Positions 26,155 to 40,138 of a stretch of 64,000 bases of DNA are shown here, piece after piece (position 1 is the first letter of the stretch; each line of letters starts with the position of its first letter). The notes under the pieces were generated by a model. That model was not told the origin of the DNA. It searched no databases and worked only from the letters and a program-made list of their open reading frames with translations. The DNA is from Setaria digitata. Lineage: Eukaryota > Nematoda > Chromadorea > Rhabditida > Setariidae. Position numbers and translations under genes: made by a program. The stretch spans positions 151,188 to 215,187 of the forward strand of contig RCAB01000056.1 of the NCBI GenBank assembly GCA_003640385.1, in the 5' to 3' direction.

Positions 26155-28063
26155 AACATTTCATTAAATTGCACCGAAAGAAAAGAGAGGGGAAGGGAAT
26201 GAAATGCAATTGCATGAATGAACTAGGTTAGACAGTTTGATAACTGGAAATTAAAAAAGAGACAAAAATGAAAGTTTTTATAATTGTAATAGAAAACAGG
26301 TAGAACTTGTTATGTTGAATGAACGAAAATAACGAAAGTGCTATATGTCAGGCAAAATTTTTAACCAATTAATACTACAAGTTAGAGTACATGAGAATGA
26401 GAAGAATTTCGGGAGGCACTTTCGGACAGTTTCAAACAATAAAAGTTAAATGCTTTCGATTATGACAGTAAATAAGCCTAAGCCTGAATTATTCGATATT
26501 GTTATTTTTTTGCATGAATAGAGAAACAATCAATTTTAATACAAATGTAAATGTTTCCTTGCTTTCTTTTCCAAAAATTTTAGTGCATAAACTAAAATCC
26601 TGATTTTGAATCCGAACTTCAATTTAGGCTTATCAAATATGTACACGGACCAAATGTATCGATATGCCTTACGACCAGGTTGCACCTCCGAAATACCAAC
26701 CTGTGGTTCACCTTATCTGTTCTGTGATACCCGCGGTATCCCTCACTGTGTATCAAAAATTAAATTAAATGGCCTTTGTATTGGTTTCGAGGGTTTTGAT
26801 GCTTGCTTTAATGGCAATTGCATAATGGGTAGATGTCAGCCAGGTTCAACACCACCGGTAATTAGTTCATTCTTTCGCTTCAAAATCAGTCCCTGTTCAT
26901 TTGAAATATTTAAAATTTCCGAAAATTCCCAGAAAAGTTTGTACAAGCATATGATGATATGCAATTTAATATTCCACCAGTTATTTGCCAATGAATTACA
27001 TATGTTCATTTAATTAATATTCGTCCGAGAAAGGGGAAGGTGAAAGATGGAATTTTGACATTTTATCGTTTGTAGCCATTTGTGCCTCAAGCGGAATTAT
27101 CAGAAGCACAACAGACGCAAATTTTGCGATCACAAAGAAGTTTTGTGGATTGCTTCAATCGTCATCCATGCTGTGAAACTTGGGCACATATCGGTGAGTG
27201 TCGGCAAAACGGTAATTATATGCGACAGTATTGCCGTGCAGCGTGTCGTGTTTGCAGTCCGTCATTTAACGCAAGCAACCGTAAGTTTGAATATTAAGTT
27301 CAAGTTTTTGTTAATTATGGGTAAGCATAATTATGCTAACACTCTTCCTTCCTTTTATTGGCAGTAAGTTCACTTTTTGAGCATTTATCATGCAGTTATC
27401 TTATTACTCGTTTTCCTTTTTCTTTCTAAAATTGCCCTAAGCGATAAAAAGAAAATTGAAAAACATTTCCAAATTTAACTTTACTTTTTTCGTTTGAAAT
27501 ATAAGTGAAAAGGAGAAAATTGTTTTAGAATGTGCAGATCGACATGCAGCATGCAAACAGTGGGCAACTGATGGCCAATGTCAAGGTAGTTCGAGCCAAT
27601 TTATGGAGGAAAATTGTCGTCAATCATGTCGCTTTTGCAGCACATCAAAAAGTGCTTCATGTCCAGTTCCAAAAAAGGTCATTCCTTGACCTTTCATTTT
27701 TCTTTTCCAAAAAACTTCACTCCTAGTCACTTTGAAGAATGATTTTTTTTCAGCTTGAATTTTCTTTATTAGTGCGTTCGAAAGTTTTCAAATTCTTTTT
27801 TTTTCCGTTAATTGAAATATAATAGCAAAATTGACATGGTTTTAACAATGAATTATTAATTTAACTAGTTCAATTTAGACCTAAAATCTCCTTTTTTTTA
27901 AACAACAATGATATGAATTTGACACGAAATAAACTTCTAGCATATAACATTTCAGCTTCGTTCACATGGAAATTCAGGCCCAAAAGCGGGAAATATATTA
28001 AATTCAGTCAATGTAACATCACAAGCTAGACGGTCAATGTCAAGGAATGTTAAGACTTTATAG
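23062..28063 (+). CDS. Secreted tyrosinase with two ShKT domains, copy 1
   Basis: Twelve exons in phase, 614 codons: 23062-23205, 23421-23600, 23854-24027, 24261-24328, 24652-24852, 25124-25227, 25399-25589, 25761-25851, 26628-26857, 27076-27280, 27529-27677, 27956-28063. A signal peptide (1-19) precedes a cysteine-rich linker and the tyrosinase domain. All six copper ligands are visible: CuA His164, His174 (GAHSGP), His183 (PWHRE); CuB His305, His309 (HSNVHLW) and His332 in FFSHHAFVD. Two ShKT domains follow at 487-521 and 531-566. The enzyme class oxidises phenols to quinones; nematode relatives are linked to cuticle or eggshell hardening. Exon 4 may start 21 nt earlier (24240). The donor after exon 4 reads AT instead of GT, so either the splice is unusual, the base is wrong, or the gene is damaged. 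Start follows a TTTTAG acceptor by 6 nt. Confidence 0.87.
24329..24651 (+). other. Intron 4 of tyrosinase copy 1 with a non-GT donor
   Basis: The coding alignment with copy 2 places the exon end after ATCAAAAG, and the next two bases are AT (ATATGTTTTT). In copy 2 the same junction is ACG followed by GTACAA. The acceptor TTTGTTTAG is normal. Confidence 0.7.
26055..26152. repeat. (TA)n repeat cluster inside intron 9 of tyrosinase 1
   Basis: Three TA runs (26055-26076, 26105-26116, 26124-26152). The middle is flanked by TGTCAGGCAAAAATTT..AACCAAT, a block that recurs at 26346-26370. Confidence 0.85.
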
Positions 28064-28078
28064 GAGAGAAATTTTACA

Positions 28079-28084
28079 AATAAA
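28079..28084 (+). terminator. Poly(A) signal of tyrosinase 1
   Basis: AATAAA lies 16 nt after the stop codon. Confidence 0.5.
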
Positions 28085-31000
28085 ATTGAAATTTTTGTTG
28101 ATAGAAAATTTAAAAGAACAAAAGTTGCTGAATAATTTGCAATAGGTGTTGAAATTTTGTACATATTTTTTCCCCGCAAAAAAAGATGACTTTATACTCT
28201 TTTTTTTTTGTTTAATGAAATGGTGGTCGCGTTATTTCGAACTAATTATTTCAAGCAATTTTCATTTTTTAGCTCTTTTCAACACATTAGAAAATGTTGA
28301 CAATTATTTCAAATTATTTCCCAACATAATTTATGCAAATTTACCTCACATTTATATTTTCTTAATTCAAATTTGAAACGAAGCAAATGTTTGTTGTGTT
28401 AAAATTGCATTTCGTTTTCTCTCTTCATCCTTATTTAACTTTTGCTAATTAATGCACAATTTTTTATAAGCTGATTTGTTTTCTTTCACTTTTATCCAGG
28501 TCTCATTTCATTCTGTAATTTGTTTGTTTATAGTTCAGCAATTCGCTATTAAATGCCTTAATTTTATAGTAAAATTCTTGTACTGCTGCTCTTAACTATG
28601 TGATAAAGTGTCCATCATAAACCATTCATTAATTTAGGAACAATTTTCTAGTTTTTACAAATTTTAATTCGTTAACAGGTATGCAAATGATATCCGATGT
28701 TTTCATCTTCATTTGTATTAATTTTTGAAATTGGTCACGTACTGTTAATATTTCAGTGTTTCTAATTTTGGTAGAAAAGATCTATCCATTAATGTATTTG
28801 AAATGATTATTTTAAACACAAACAAATTTACCAAAAAACAGTGAAAAAAGTTTGAACTTACAACTGCCTTGGGACGAATAAAAAGAAAAATATTTAATTC
28901 TAACAGTCTAATCATACTTTCGATTTTATAATTAAAATTTTCAGATTCTTAAAAATTCGCCATATATTTAATGAAGTTCAAATTTTTTCAGAAATTCAAT
29001 TCCGCTCAGATTAGCAGAAAGAGAAAACTTTTTCAGTAAACAAACTGATAAAATTTGATTTTGAGATTTGCTGATCTTTTTTCTTTTATATTTCGCAGCT
29101 ATTTCTCATCGTTTGAAGAGCAAAAAGGAAATCTAAATTTCAATTTCAGCATCAAACTTTAATGAAACCTGCAGTAAATGAAATAGCTAATCTTGTTTGA
29201 GGGAATGAACTTTTCAAAATAAATAAATTTCTAATTTAAATTAATATGTAAAATTTAGTTAAACCTCCCGCCCTTATTCAAGATAACTGATATTTTTGCT
29301 TCAGTTGTTGCGATTTTAAAATAGAAAAGATAAGTTGCAAGCGAAGAAATATGTGAGACGAAAACAAGTTTTTGCGCAGTAGTGTAAAGGAAGCAGTGAA
29401 AGTGAATTATGTCTTGTAATCATTTACCTATAAAATTTCGTAAATTTTAGATTTCCTACAAGTACAAACAAATCAAATTCAAATAAAAAGAAAATTGAAT
29501 GAATCAAATTTAAATTCACATTTATAGAATATAAAAAAAAATCATAAGCAAGTGGCGAAAGGGAAAAAACAATGAAATGGAGTAAAAATGGAAAATTTTT
29601 TCATTTCTATTTAACAAAAATCAAAATCATCTTGCAGTATAAGTGCAATATTTTAAAATAGGATAATATAATAATTTCCAGTTTTTCGGATTTTTCATAA
29701 ACAATATTTTATTATATTTTCTAAAGAAAATTCTAAAATTTTTGCATATTTAAAAAATTTGTTTTAATATTTGAAAGAATCCAATTGTAACACCTATTGT
29801 TTCATCGCAAATAAGGACTGAAAAAAGGGCATCAACGGAAATGAAGTAATGCAACATGAGGTGAACATTTAAAGATTTCCGAGGACAATAAGAAGTTCGT
29901 TAAACAATTAATCAAATATCACATCGGAAGCATAATTAATTCATTAAGGTAAAGAAAAGGCAAGAGAGCGAGAGGAAGAGAATACGAGAAAACGATAGAA
30001 GTACCTCAAGTAATAATAATTAACGATTGCAATTATATAAAATGATTTTGATAAATTAAAATGCAAAAAAAAAGGGCAAGTTTCAAGTGAATTCGTTTAG
30101 TAGCAATTTAGTACAAAAATTACAGAAAAAGAAGAAATCAGGCAAAAGAATTACCGAATAACAAATAAGCAATTAAATTAAATCGACTTGACCAAGTTCT
30201 AGATTTCAAAAAATGAAATTTGCATTAAGCATGGCAAATTAAAATATTTACGAAAGAATTTAAAAAAAAAAAAAAAAAAAACTTTTCGGCAAACAAAAGA
30301 AAGAGGTAAAAGATTGAGAAGCAGAACGAAAAAGAAAAGGTGGATGAAAAAAAAGCATGTTGTATATTTAAATAAAACATGCTTTAACCAATAATGAAGA
30401 AGAGAATTTTCTGCTAAATATTTTTTAATTAATGAGAAAGAGAAATAGAAAGAAAAAGATATTGCATATAACTGAAGAAAAGGGGAGAAGGTAATAAATT
30501 ATGCACAAGTAATTAAGTCTCCTAAAAGAAAGAGTAATAAATTAGGAGAGGAAAAATGATTAAAAAAATAAAAATACAAAAGCAAAGCAAAAAATTAAAA
30601 TGGTGTTCTTTTTGATTAAAAAATTAAGTAATAAATTCTTTCGTACACTCGCATTTTCTTTCTTCTAGTTCCTGTCCTTTTTCTATTTAAAAATAGCAAA
30701 AAAAAAAAAAAATTACAAAGCAAAGGAAGATAGATTTTTTCCTTCATTAAAAAATTAAGTAAGAAATTCATTTCACACATTTTCTCTCATCTCTTCTCCC
30801 TTTCTTTTACATCTATGTCCCTTCACATTTCTTGTTCCATTTATGAAAATCAAGTTTTATCACTGTTATCAGCTTGTTTATAGTGCAATTTATGGAAAGT
30901 CATTCTTAAAGATTGAAATTACTACGCAATTATGCAACAGCTAATTTTAAAATTAAAATGATTTAATGTCTTTATATATAAATATGTGAAAATTTGACAC

Positions 31001-31413
31001 CTTTTAAAATTTGTTACTCGCTTTAATGCAGTTGCAATAGCAATGAAAGCAATTCAACTGTCGATGAAAAATGATGATTCTAATCACACTACTAGTAATA
31101 ATAATGATATCATAGCAACAATATAATAACTGGGCTAATATCATTTACTGATTAATTTAAAATAAATAAAAGAAGAAAAACAAATAAGGAAGGAAAAAAT
31201 AAAAGTAAAATAGAGCGGAGAAGAAAGACAGGATGAAAGAAAAAAAAGAAAAAACCAAAAGCTAATTGAAGGAAAATTTCAAATTGAATTTCAAAAGCAA
31301 TCATTGTACTGCCGGTTCTTGCCTTTCCACTTTTTCTAGTTCGATTGGAAAATAAGTATTGCAATTATGTAATTTCCTGAGTCGTCAAGGGTTAACGTGA
31401 CACATATTAACTA

Positions 31414-31475
31414 CCAGAACTGCTCGAAGGGACAATTGCGGTAACCAGAAATGCTCGGAGGAGTAATCGCGGTAA
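31414..31475. repeat. 31-bp tandem repeat, two units
   Basis: Units begin CCAGAAxTGCTCG and end GCGGTAA (31414-31444 and 31445-31475), with five or so mismatches. The island is GC-richer than its surroundings. No ORF or tRNA fold was recognised. Confidence 0.8.
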
Positions 31476-32818
31476 CGATTAGGGCGGGTTCGAAAGCTTC
31501 TCATATTGAAAAAAAAAAAAAAAAAAAAATGAAAATAAAGTTGAATGATATAAAAGAAACGCTTATTTTCATTTGTCATATTTAATTTATTTATTGTTAA
31601 CATAGATGCTTCATTATTTTTCCATTTAAAGGTTAATTTAAACAAGAAAAAATATAGCAACCTTTTCTGGTAATTTTCAAGCTATTGCACTATTCAAGTA
31701 AAGATTATCAATTGATTATCACTGCTCTTTTGGTTTTTGCAATGGTTGGAATTTCCAGTAAAATTAAGTCCATTATTTTCAGATCCATCTTTTCCAAATT
31801 ATTATAGTACCTAGCTGTAGTGATAATGATTAGTTCTTGCCAAGCATTATTTTAAGAATGAATATCAAAAATGAAAGTAGAAAAAGAGAATGTTTTTCTG
31901 CTGATTGTGTTATTCGCCCTGTCAGTAGTTACTTTCAGTTTGTCATTAGCGAATTTCCAATTTGATTCGTAAATAAAAGAAAGATAGGAATATGGTTAAT
32001 TTAAAAAACCTTTTCGATAAATGTCTGCGCATATCCGTGCACTTAATTTTGATAAATCTGCCCATAATTAAATCGCGTGCAGCGAATTAATATTGTTATA
32101 TCTGAACATTGGAATAATTAATTACCTATTAAAGTTGTGATATTGTGATAAGGAAATGATTGTTGAATGAATTGAATGAATTTCAAACCTAAATTGAAGC
32201 ATTTTTCTTTTGATTTGAAATCATTCCAGAATTTCATTTTGAAATAATTTTATTAAAGTGCGCTGTAATTTCATTATGATACTGGAATATAAGGGGCTAA
32301 GAGTTTTTTCTTTGCTCTAGTTTCCACTTCTATCTAAGTGGGTATCAAATCCTTAATTAAGAGAGGACATTAATTCATCTTTCATAAAATTAAATCTCGA
32401 ATTGCAAACAACAAACTTCATGAATTCATTTAAAATTAACCAAATGAGCTAGCCTCTCTTTTCTTCCTCTTCTCTTTTTATAATTTCATCCTTTTAAAAA
32501 GCAAACCATTGATTAATTAGTGTTAAAAGTGGTGACCTCGTCAGTTATGTCAAAACTGTCTCCTTCGCCTTCGCTTTCGGTTTCGGTTTCAATCATTTTC
32601 CTTTTCAATTCATCTACTTGACAAGGCTGACGTGGTGACATGCTCGGAACTGGTTTTCCTGGCTAAATGCGGTGTATTCTGTAGCATAGCCTAGCCAATT
32701 TGATTAATTACTGCTCATACAACCTGGTCTCATTAACTGTGTCGTCCTCACACAGTCATATTTAAAACTTATCACAGATTACTTGTTGCGATAATGTTGC
32801 CTTTTGCAGTACGGCATG

Positions 32819-32826
32819 TATAAAAG
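32819..32826 (+). promoter_or_regulatory. TATA-box-like element
   Basis: TATAAAAG in a less AT-rich patch 4.2 kb upstream of tyrosinase 2. It shares the ten bases TGTATAAAAG with the box at 21503. Confidence 0.25.
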
Positions 32827-33865
32827 CTTTTGCTACATAGTGACCTTGATAAGTTCTAGCACAGAAATTGGGGCATAGTGCAGTTAAGAATTTTAATGAT
32901 ATTACCTGTAAATAGACTTAGTTGAAGTTGCAAAGTTTGATTCCACTAGTTGCTATGACATAGAACTCAGTTGATTAGTGACCGCACATGATGCTCATCA
33001 ATTAATTTACATTTCAAGCCTTAATTTATTGTCGATAAAACATTCGTAACTGATTACACATCAATGTATTTGTCACAGCCATCATTGCATTTTTTTTTTT
33101 CTCTAAAATGCCATTTTTTAATATTTATATTGTATTATCCTAAATAAATTCTCGAACAAGGACTATAGCCGCAGCATATTGTTCGGATTGATACTTAGGA
33201 ATCTCGGGAAAGTAATTATAAGTAAGCTATTTTGACTATTAAATTAATTAATTAATTCTCAATGGTAGGAAACTATTATCACTTATGCAAGAAATGACGA
33301 AAGTTGATGGAACAAAATAAGGAATAGAAATATTTAAGGTTTCATTCAATGATTATAGACTCATAATAAATAATATAAAATTTGAGTATCAGAACGGAAG
33401 CTCGAAGAAATATTAAGCAAAGACTCGAAATTTAGCAAAAAAATTGTTAGGTCAAAGCTTTTTTTAGCTAATTATATAAATGTTTCAAGCAGGAAGAGAT
33501 CCATTGCCTAGAATTTGAATTTACGAAATATTTACCCTATAACCTGGAAGTTATAGTGTCCAATTTCCGGAAAATTGAAAGTCCTTACAGAGGTACTTTA
33601 CTGATAATGCTGCTTAGTTATAAAAAACTAATCAGCAATTAACTTTTCTTTAAAAAAAAAAATGTGACGAAAAATTCCAATCATCGTTTTATATTAAAAA
33701 TTTTTTTTTTTTTTTTAAGCTGCTTGCGACTACTTTGAACTTAGACAAAAAAGAAAAACTTCAAAAAATGAAATTAAAATGAAAGTTTGTTCAAGTTAGC
33801 TTCGCCACGCCAATGTTTATACTCTTACACGCAAAAAAAAAAACGCGAATATCACGCAGTGATGT

Positions 33866-33892
33866 TGACGTGCACGCATTCCATCATGACGT
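33866..33892. promoter_or_regulatory. Two TGACGT (CRE/bZIP-like) half-sites 21 bp apart
   Basis: TGACGT occurs at 33866-33871 and 33887-33892, in a CpG-containing island (ACGCGAATATCACGC) within otherwise AT-rich DNA. The half-site is the known core of CREB/ATF-type bZIP sites; binding here is inference. Confidence 0.35.
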
Positions 33893-36800
33893 TTACGACG
33901 ATATGTGGAAGCTATTTTGATTAACTAATCATTATTTTTTTCCTTTTTGTTGCATTTGGACAGAAAACTTTGCTAGCAAATGAATGAACAAAAATATTGC
34001 ATAAAACTTTTCTTTGCTTTATAATATTTTTATTCATTTGTAAAATTATAATATTTGTTAAAATTTCAAAAGAAATTTTTATGGTAAGTTAAAAAAATTG
34101 TTCTTTAAAATGAGGATTAATTAAGTCATAATAGTCTAAATTCTGAATTTATTTATTTCTTGGAAATGAATGATTTTAGATGCCAAGAAAAAATAAAAAA
34201 TAAAAAAAACTAAGAATATTTAACCACACGTATTTTAGAATTTCAATTGAGAAAACAAAGAATTTAACATGTAAAATTGATAGTAGTGCGACTCATATTG
34301 ATGAGCAGATGAATTCTCTTTCAATTTAGTCTGATAAAGTATTAAATTTGAAATGCACCTATTGAATTTAATAGAATTCATATAATTTTCAAAAAACACA
34401 AGGATCAAAAAAATTGCTTGTGTGGTATAAAAAATGAACAGTAGCCGAACTATTATGTTCATTGTTAATTACGAAAACTAAAACATTCAATTAATTTCAT
34501 CGTCTCTTTTTTTTTCTTTTCCTTCTCCCATTGCTTCCTTACTACTTTAGTTTCATTTTTTCTGCTTTGCTTTTTCATATATCTTTCTCGAAAAAGAAAA
34601 AAAAATGACCGAAACCAGTTAATATCGAACTTTGTAACAAAAGCAACCGGCTCCAAATAATAGTTTGGAAGAAATTCAGTATTTGTTGAGTAGAACAATT
34701 GCATGCTGCAAATTCTTTTGTTTTAACTTTTGAAAGTCTTTTTTAAGAACTATAAATTTTCAGCTTTTCTTTTTCACATGTTTTAGTCTTTTCTTTTTTT
34801 TTAAATTAATATTCATAATCACTTCATAGCTTGCCTTTCCTGAAATTCGTCCTTAATTTTTTTTTTCTTTTGTTTTCATTTGTTTAAACACTAGTTTGAT
34901 AAATTTTACTAGTTGATAAAAGAAAGGATCGATATTTTATAATGAAATGAAACTAAAGTATATTTTTCCTCTTGTTTTTTTTTTTTTTAAATTTACTCTA
35001 AAAAAAATTTTTTTTTCGAATTAAACAAAAAAAAACTCCTAATGAAAGAAATAGTTCAAAAAAATCTAAATTTAGATTATCTTTTTACTTTCATATACAA
35101 ATTTTCTTTATTTTTCAAATATTTCAGGCCCATGCATATTTTTCCCTAGCTTTAATAACTTTCTATTTTTCATCAAATTACGTCTATTGGCTTGATGAAA
35201 TCTGAAAATTTAAAGTTTCATTTATTTCAAATTATCCTTCGAAGTTTTTTTCCTTTTATTTTTTGTTTTTATTATTAAGAAAAAATAACCTAATGAAATA
35301 TGAACACTTCTAGCTGTCATTCTCCATTCATTTCATTTATTCTCTTCTTCATTTATTATTGAGTAAAAAAACAAAAAAAGATTTTTCATTTAGAAGGGAA
35401 ACTTTTGCTCTGTCACTTCACTTCAAAATTCTTAATGACATTTCAAATTTCTTTCCTTTTCTATTTTTCCATTTTTTTGTGTGCAAAAAAATGAAAAAAA
35501 TTGGCCTTACAGTGTAATGGGTTTTATTACAAACTAACTTGATATGAGAGATAATTAATGATAAATGAAATTTTGCTAAATTTAAAACTGAATTAAAATG
35601 ATTTTATATATTCAGAAGTTATTTGGTTTACTCATTCTTTGTTAATTAGAAATATGTAAGAAGTGAAGCAAACTGTTAAGTAATTAAAAAGCTTGTGTGC
35701 TCCGATGGAAATGAATGAAAATGGAAACTGATAATGATTTATTGCAACCTGGTGGGTTTTTTTGATAAAATTAATTCCAATATATATCAGCAAGGTTTTT
35801 TTAATGATTTTTATCACTGCTTATCACAATATTGCAATACTCACTTAACTGCACATTTTTCACGATTTTTATAAAAGCGTTAATTTTATTGTAAAAATAA
35901 AAATAAAAATTGTCTTGCTTTATATGATTATTACGATTATTTACGACTGGTCCTAAATTAGAACAGAAAAGAATGCCGAAAAAGAAAGAGAAAAGAGATC
36001 AGATCGCTTAATCATTTTGGAACTGAATTTATCGGAGCTTTTAAATTGATCGGCTACATTTCGCTTCAATGAAATTCTAAAAATCAAGCAATAATGCTAT
36101 CTTCAAACATTATAGCATTACTGAAAGTGAACAGATAATAAGTAATAATTAATTAATGTATTAGCTCTCGTTTGCGTCCTTAAAAGAAATGAATTTTTTC
36201 TAATTAATTGTATTGAAAGTGTATTGAACTGAAAAACTGTTCAACGAATACACTGATAAAACAAGAGAAAGGTCGGCGTTATACAACTGAATGAAATTTA
36301 ATTGACCTCTTTTAATGTCATACCACTCAAAGATCGTCCTTTTTTATTTCATTATTTAATTTCATTGATTTCGTCATATGAAGTTTCTTTTTTTTTTTTC
36401 AAATCAAATTCTTATTGTAAAGCATACAATTTAAGAAAAAAAGACAAGAATTAAATTTTTTTACAAGCACAATTTTGAAATTTAACTTAGTTCAAAAATT
36501 ACAAAGTTCCAAGTTATTAAAAATTCTTCCATTTGCTTCATAACAAAAACTGAAAGCTGAAAAATCTCATTTTTGATAGTGTCTGAATTTTGTGTCATTA
36601 ATAGACAACTACCTTTATTCGCCAGTCTTTACCTCCTTACTTTTCCTATGTTATAAAAATCTATTTCAGAAACAGATTATTTCGAATTTTAAAAAATTTT
36701 TTTAACTTACCGTTTCAAATTTTTAATTTCGTTTTTTTCTTTTCATTTGTATAGCTCAAGTGTGCGTGACTTATTATAGAAAAAAAAAAAAAAAAAAAGA

Positions 36801-37033
36801 GAAAGAAAATAATAAAGTAGGCTTTATGACGCTGGAATAATTTCTCCTAAAAATTCAATAAATTTTCAAATTTTTTAACAAATTTTTCTTATTGTTAGTG
36901 TTTGTTCTTATCACTACTTTCATTAAAGCAGAAATTCGCATTTATTTTGCTGTTTTTTTTTTTTTTTTTCTGTAAAAGTTAACAAAGAAACAATTTTTTT
37001 TAGTAATTAAAAAAAAAAAAAAATTAGAAAGAA

Positions 37034-40000
37034 ATGAAAATATTTTGTACAGCTATATTGCTGTTGAAATTCTCACTCTGTCAACAGCCTCAACAATTTC
37101 TGCAAAACTGCGATGAAGCACCAACACGAGAAGCACGGGAAGCATGTTTAAGGGTAACGATTTAATTAGTCATTAGTAATTAAACTTTGAGAAATTTCAG
37201 AAATTTATCATTTTGCTTATCACCCCAATTGTTTTCGTTGCTAATTATCAAAATATTTTTGCTTTAGATTTCCGCTTTTTTTCAATAAAAAATTTAATAA
37301 ACTAAACATATTTATATGATAATTTTCATTAAATTTTATGCATTTCTTCGTTTTTTTTTTCTTTGAATAAGAAAAAAATTGTTTTCTCTTAAAAATTAAG
37401 TTCTTCCAAATATTTGAGAAAAAGATGAAAAAGCAATAAAAATTTAGGATTTGTCTAAAATTTGCCAGTTTGCTAAGCAAAAAATTAAAAATTTTAATAT
37501 AACAAATCCGTGGCATATTTTAGCTACAACAAATGGCCCGTAATTCAAGATTTGAAATGAGGAGAAATCAAATTATTTTACCAACACCACCGGAATTTCT
37601 TCAACCATCTCCTTTAGATCCATATGCTCGAGGTCAGGTTGCTACTCATCCTTACGATTGCATGACGATCACGTGCTTGTGCCCATTCTTTCAGGTTAGT
37701 TAAATTATTGGAATTTAAATCAAAATTTGCTGAAGTTTAATATCTGTTCGACTACATTTCAAGTTTGTTACATTTTTTTCAGATTTCAAATTTATATGCA
37801 CAACTATATCATTAGTCAATTTACTGGAAATCGACGGACAAAAGTTTCTTTGGAAAATTAAGATTATTAAAAACGGATAATTTTTTATCCAATATAAATA
37901 CAGGAAAAGCAATTAAATAAAGCATGATGAATTATTTTCTACTTGTTCTTTTCTTAACTTCTCAAAAGTTAAATCTTTTTTCAAATTTAGACTTCTTTTG
38001 TAGGGCTGTATAGTCAATTGAGTAGTTACGAAAAGAACTTCTAATAATTCGGCTTACGCATCAAAATTTGCCTCAATGCATGTTTTTTTAAATTACTACA
38101 ATAACATATTCAATCAAAAATAAAAGGACAAATTTATAATGCACAAATATAAAACTAATTAGTTAATTAGTACAAAAAAGAGAATGTAAAAGTTTCGAAT
38201 AATTTAATCTATTTTCGAAATTTATTACTGGGAGGTTTTTTGGTTTCTTTATTTTTTTTGAATTTAAATTAAATGAATAATTTTGATTGAAAGCAACAAG
38301 GATTGAAATGAAAGTTTGAAGGGTTCAATTGGACCACAGAACCAATGCATCCTACCGAATGGGCAACTTCTGACGATGGCATTCCGGAAGGAATTCAGAA
38401 TGCTTACTGAAGATGAACGACTACGATACTTCAATGCCATCACAATATTAAAACGTAACGGCGAATACGACCGTATGACATTTGAGCATCGTTCGGTTTG
38501 TTCTTAGCTAAACTAATTATTAATCATAATGAAAAGAAGGAAAGCAAAGTTCCATTTATGGTACTATTATTAGAAAAAAGAACTATTATTGAATTTTGGT
38601 TCATTTCCTTGTTATATAAAATTCAGAATAGATTAGACGTTTTAAAAAAAAATTCATAATTCATAAAATTCATATAATTATGTTTAATTATGGTCTTACA
38701 TTATTTAATAGTTGCTTTTTCTTGTCGTCTCAACTATTTTAAATTTATAGCCAAGCATATGCTTGCAGATAATCATAGCATTATTTTAGGTGGGCCAAGG
38801 TAGTGGAGCACATTCAGGACCAGGATTTTTGCCATGGCATCGTGAATTCTTAAAACGGTACAATTTTACTTAAATTTATGAAGACCATTTTTTTTTTCTC
38901 TAACCTTATAAAAGCAGTGATTCATTTTTGAAATGTTCGAAATTTGCATTATAAATTAAACTTAATAATTTCAGTTTTGAAATTGGACTCCGTTTAATTG
39001 ATCCAACAGTTTCATTACCATATTGGGATTCCGTTATGGATAATTATTTACCGGATCCGAAGGATTCTATTTTCTTTAGCCCATATTTCATTGGTGAGAC
39101 GGATCTGTACGGGAACGTTATCACCGGACCATTTGCTTATTGGAGTACAATTGATGGTAGAACAGCTATTCTCCGGTATTACATTCAATTTAAATCACTT
39201 CTTTTATTAAAAAATAAAAATAACAATTTTGATCGAAATCTTGCAATGGAGATGGAGTTGTTCTAGCAAAGAGCTAATTATAGAAAAGAATTAGAGATTA
39301 AATGTGAAAAAAGTGTTTTTATCCATTGTTTTTGACACTTAGAAAGATTTCTAAATAACATGAAATTCTCTCTTTCCTATTTAAAACTTGAAACAAATTA
39401 TTACTACATCTAAAAAAAATATTGTGACTGTTTAGTGCACTTGGTGAAAAAGGAAAATTATTCACTGAATATGATATTGCTGATATCTTATCACAAACAA
39501 GTATAGAACAAATTATGGCGTATACGGCACCACTGAATGGTATGTCTGAAGATTTTTGAGTAAGAGAATTACTTTTGCAGACATCGAATAAAGAGAGAAT
39601 ATTTCCATCTCAAATTAGTAACATTTCAGTACTTTTTGTTTCAAAAGCTATTAATTGAATATAGTGCCTAAATAAATAAATAAATAAATAAATAAAAATT
39701 TTGATGAATTAATAAATTTTTCATCGCAGAATAAAAAACGAGATAAACTGCACTCATTATTAATTTTCGTTATATGTTAAAATCATTTAAAATATGGTAA
39801 TAATCATGATAAATTTTACACTGTTAAACTGAAATTTGCAAGTTTGCAAATTTTAATTTTTATTTGTTAAATGAAACTTTCTTCAAAGGTTGCCCATATT
39901 CTCCATCATTTTCGGCTATTGAATATACGCATTCATTTGTACATCTTTGGATTGGTGGACATATGGAGCCACCGGAACAATCATCAAATGATCCGGTCTT

Positions 40001-40107
40001 TTACGGTTTACATGCCTTCATCGATTTTATCTGGGAGTTGTGGAGGCAAACTCGACAATCGTATTGGGCACGAGAAAATGTATAATTGTAAAATCACAGA
40101 AATTATG

Positions 40108-40138
<31 letters not shown>

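Larger units (their letters stand above)
28085..37033. other. 9-kb spacer between the tyrosinase paralogues, no gene seen
   Basis: Strongly AT-rich with long A and T runs and no exon-like block with splice sites in phase. Less AT-rich islands sit at 31390-31500 (a 31-bp tandem repeat), 32520-32850 and 33820-33910 (paired TGACGT motifs). They may be regulatory for the second tyrosinase. Confidence 0.5.

Noticed and set aside
31480..31500. tRNA T-arm-like GGTTCGAAAG
   Set aside because: No matching acceptor, D or anticodon arms nearby. No tRNA or rRNA gene was found in the window.
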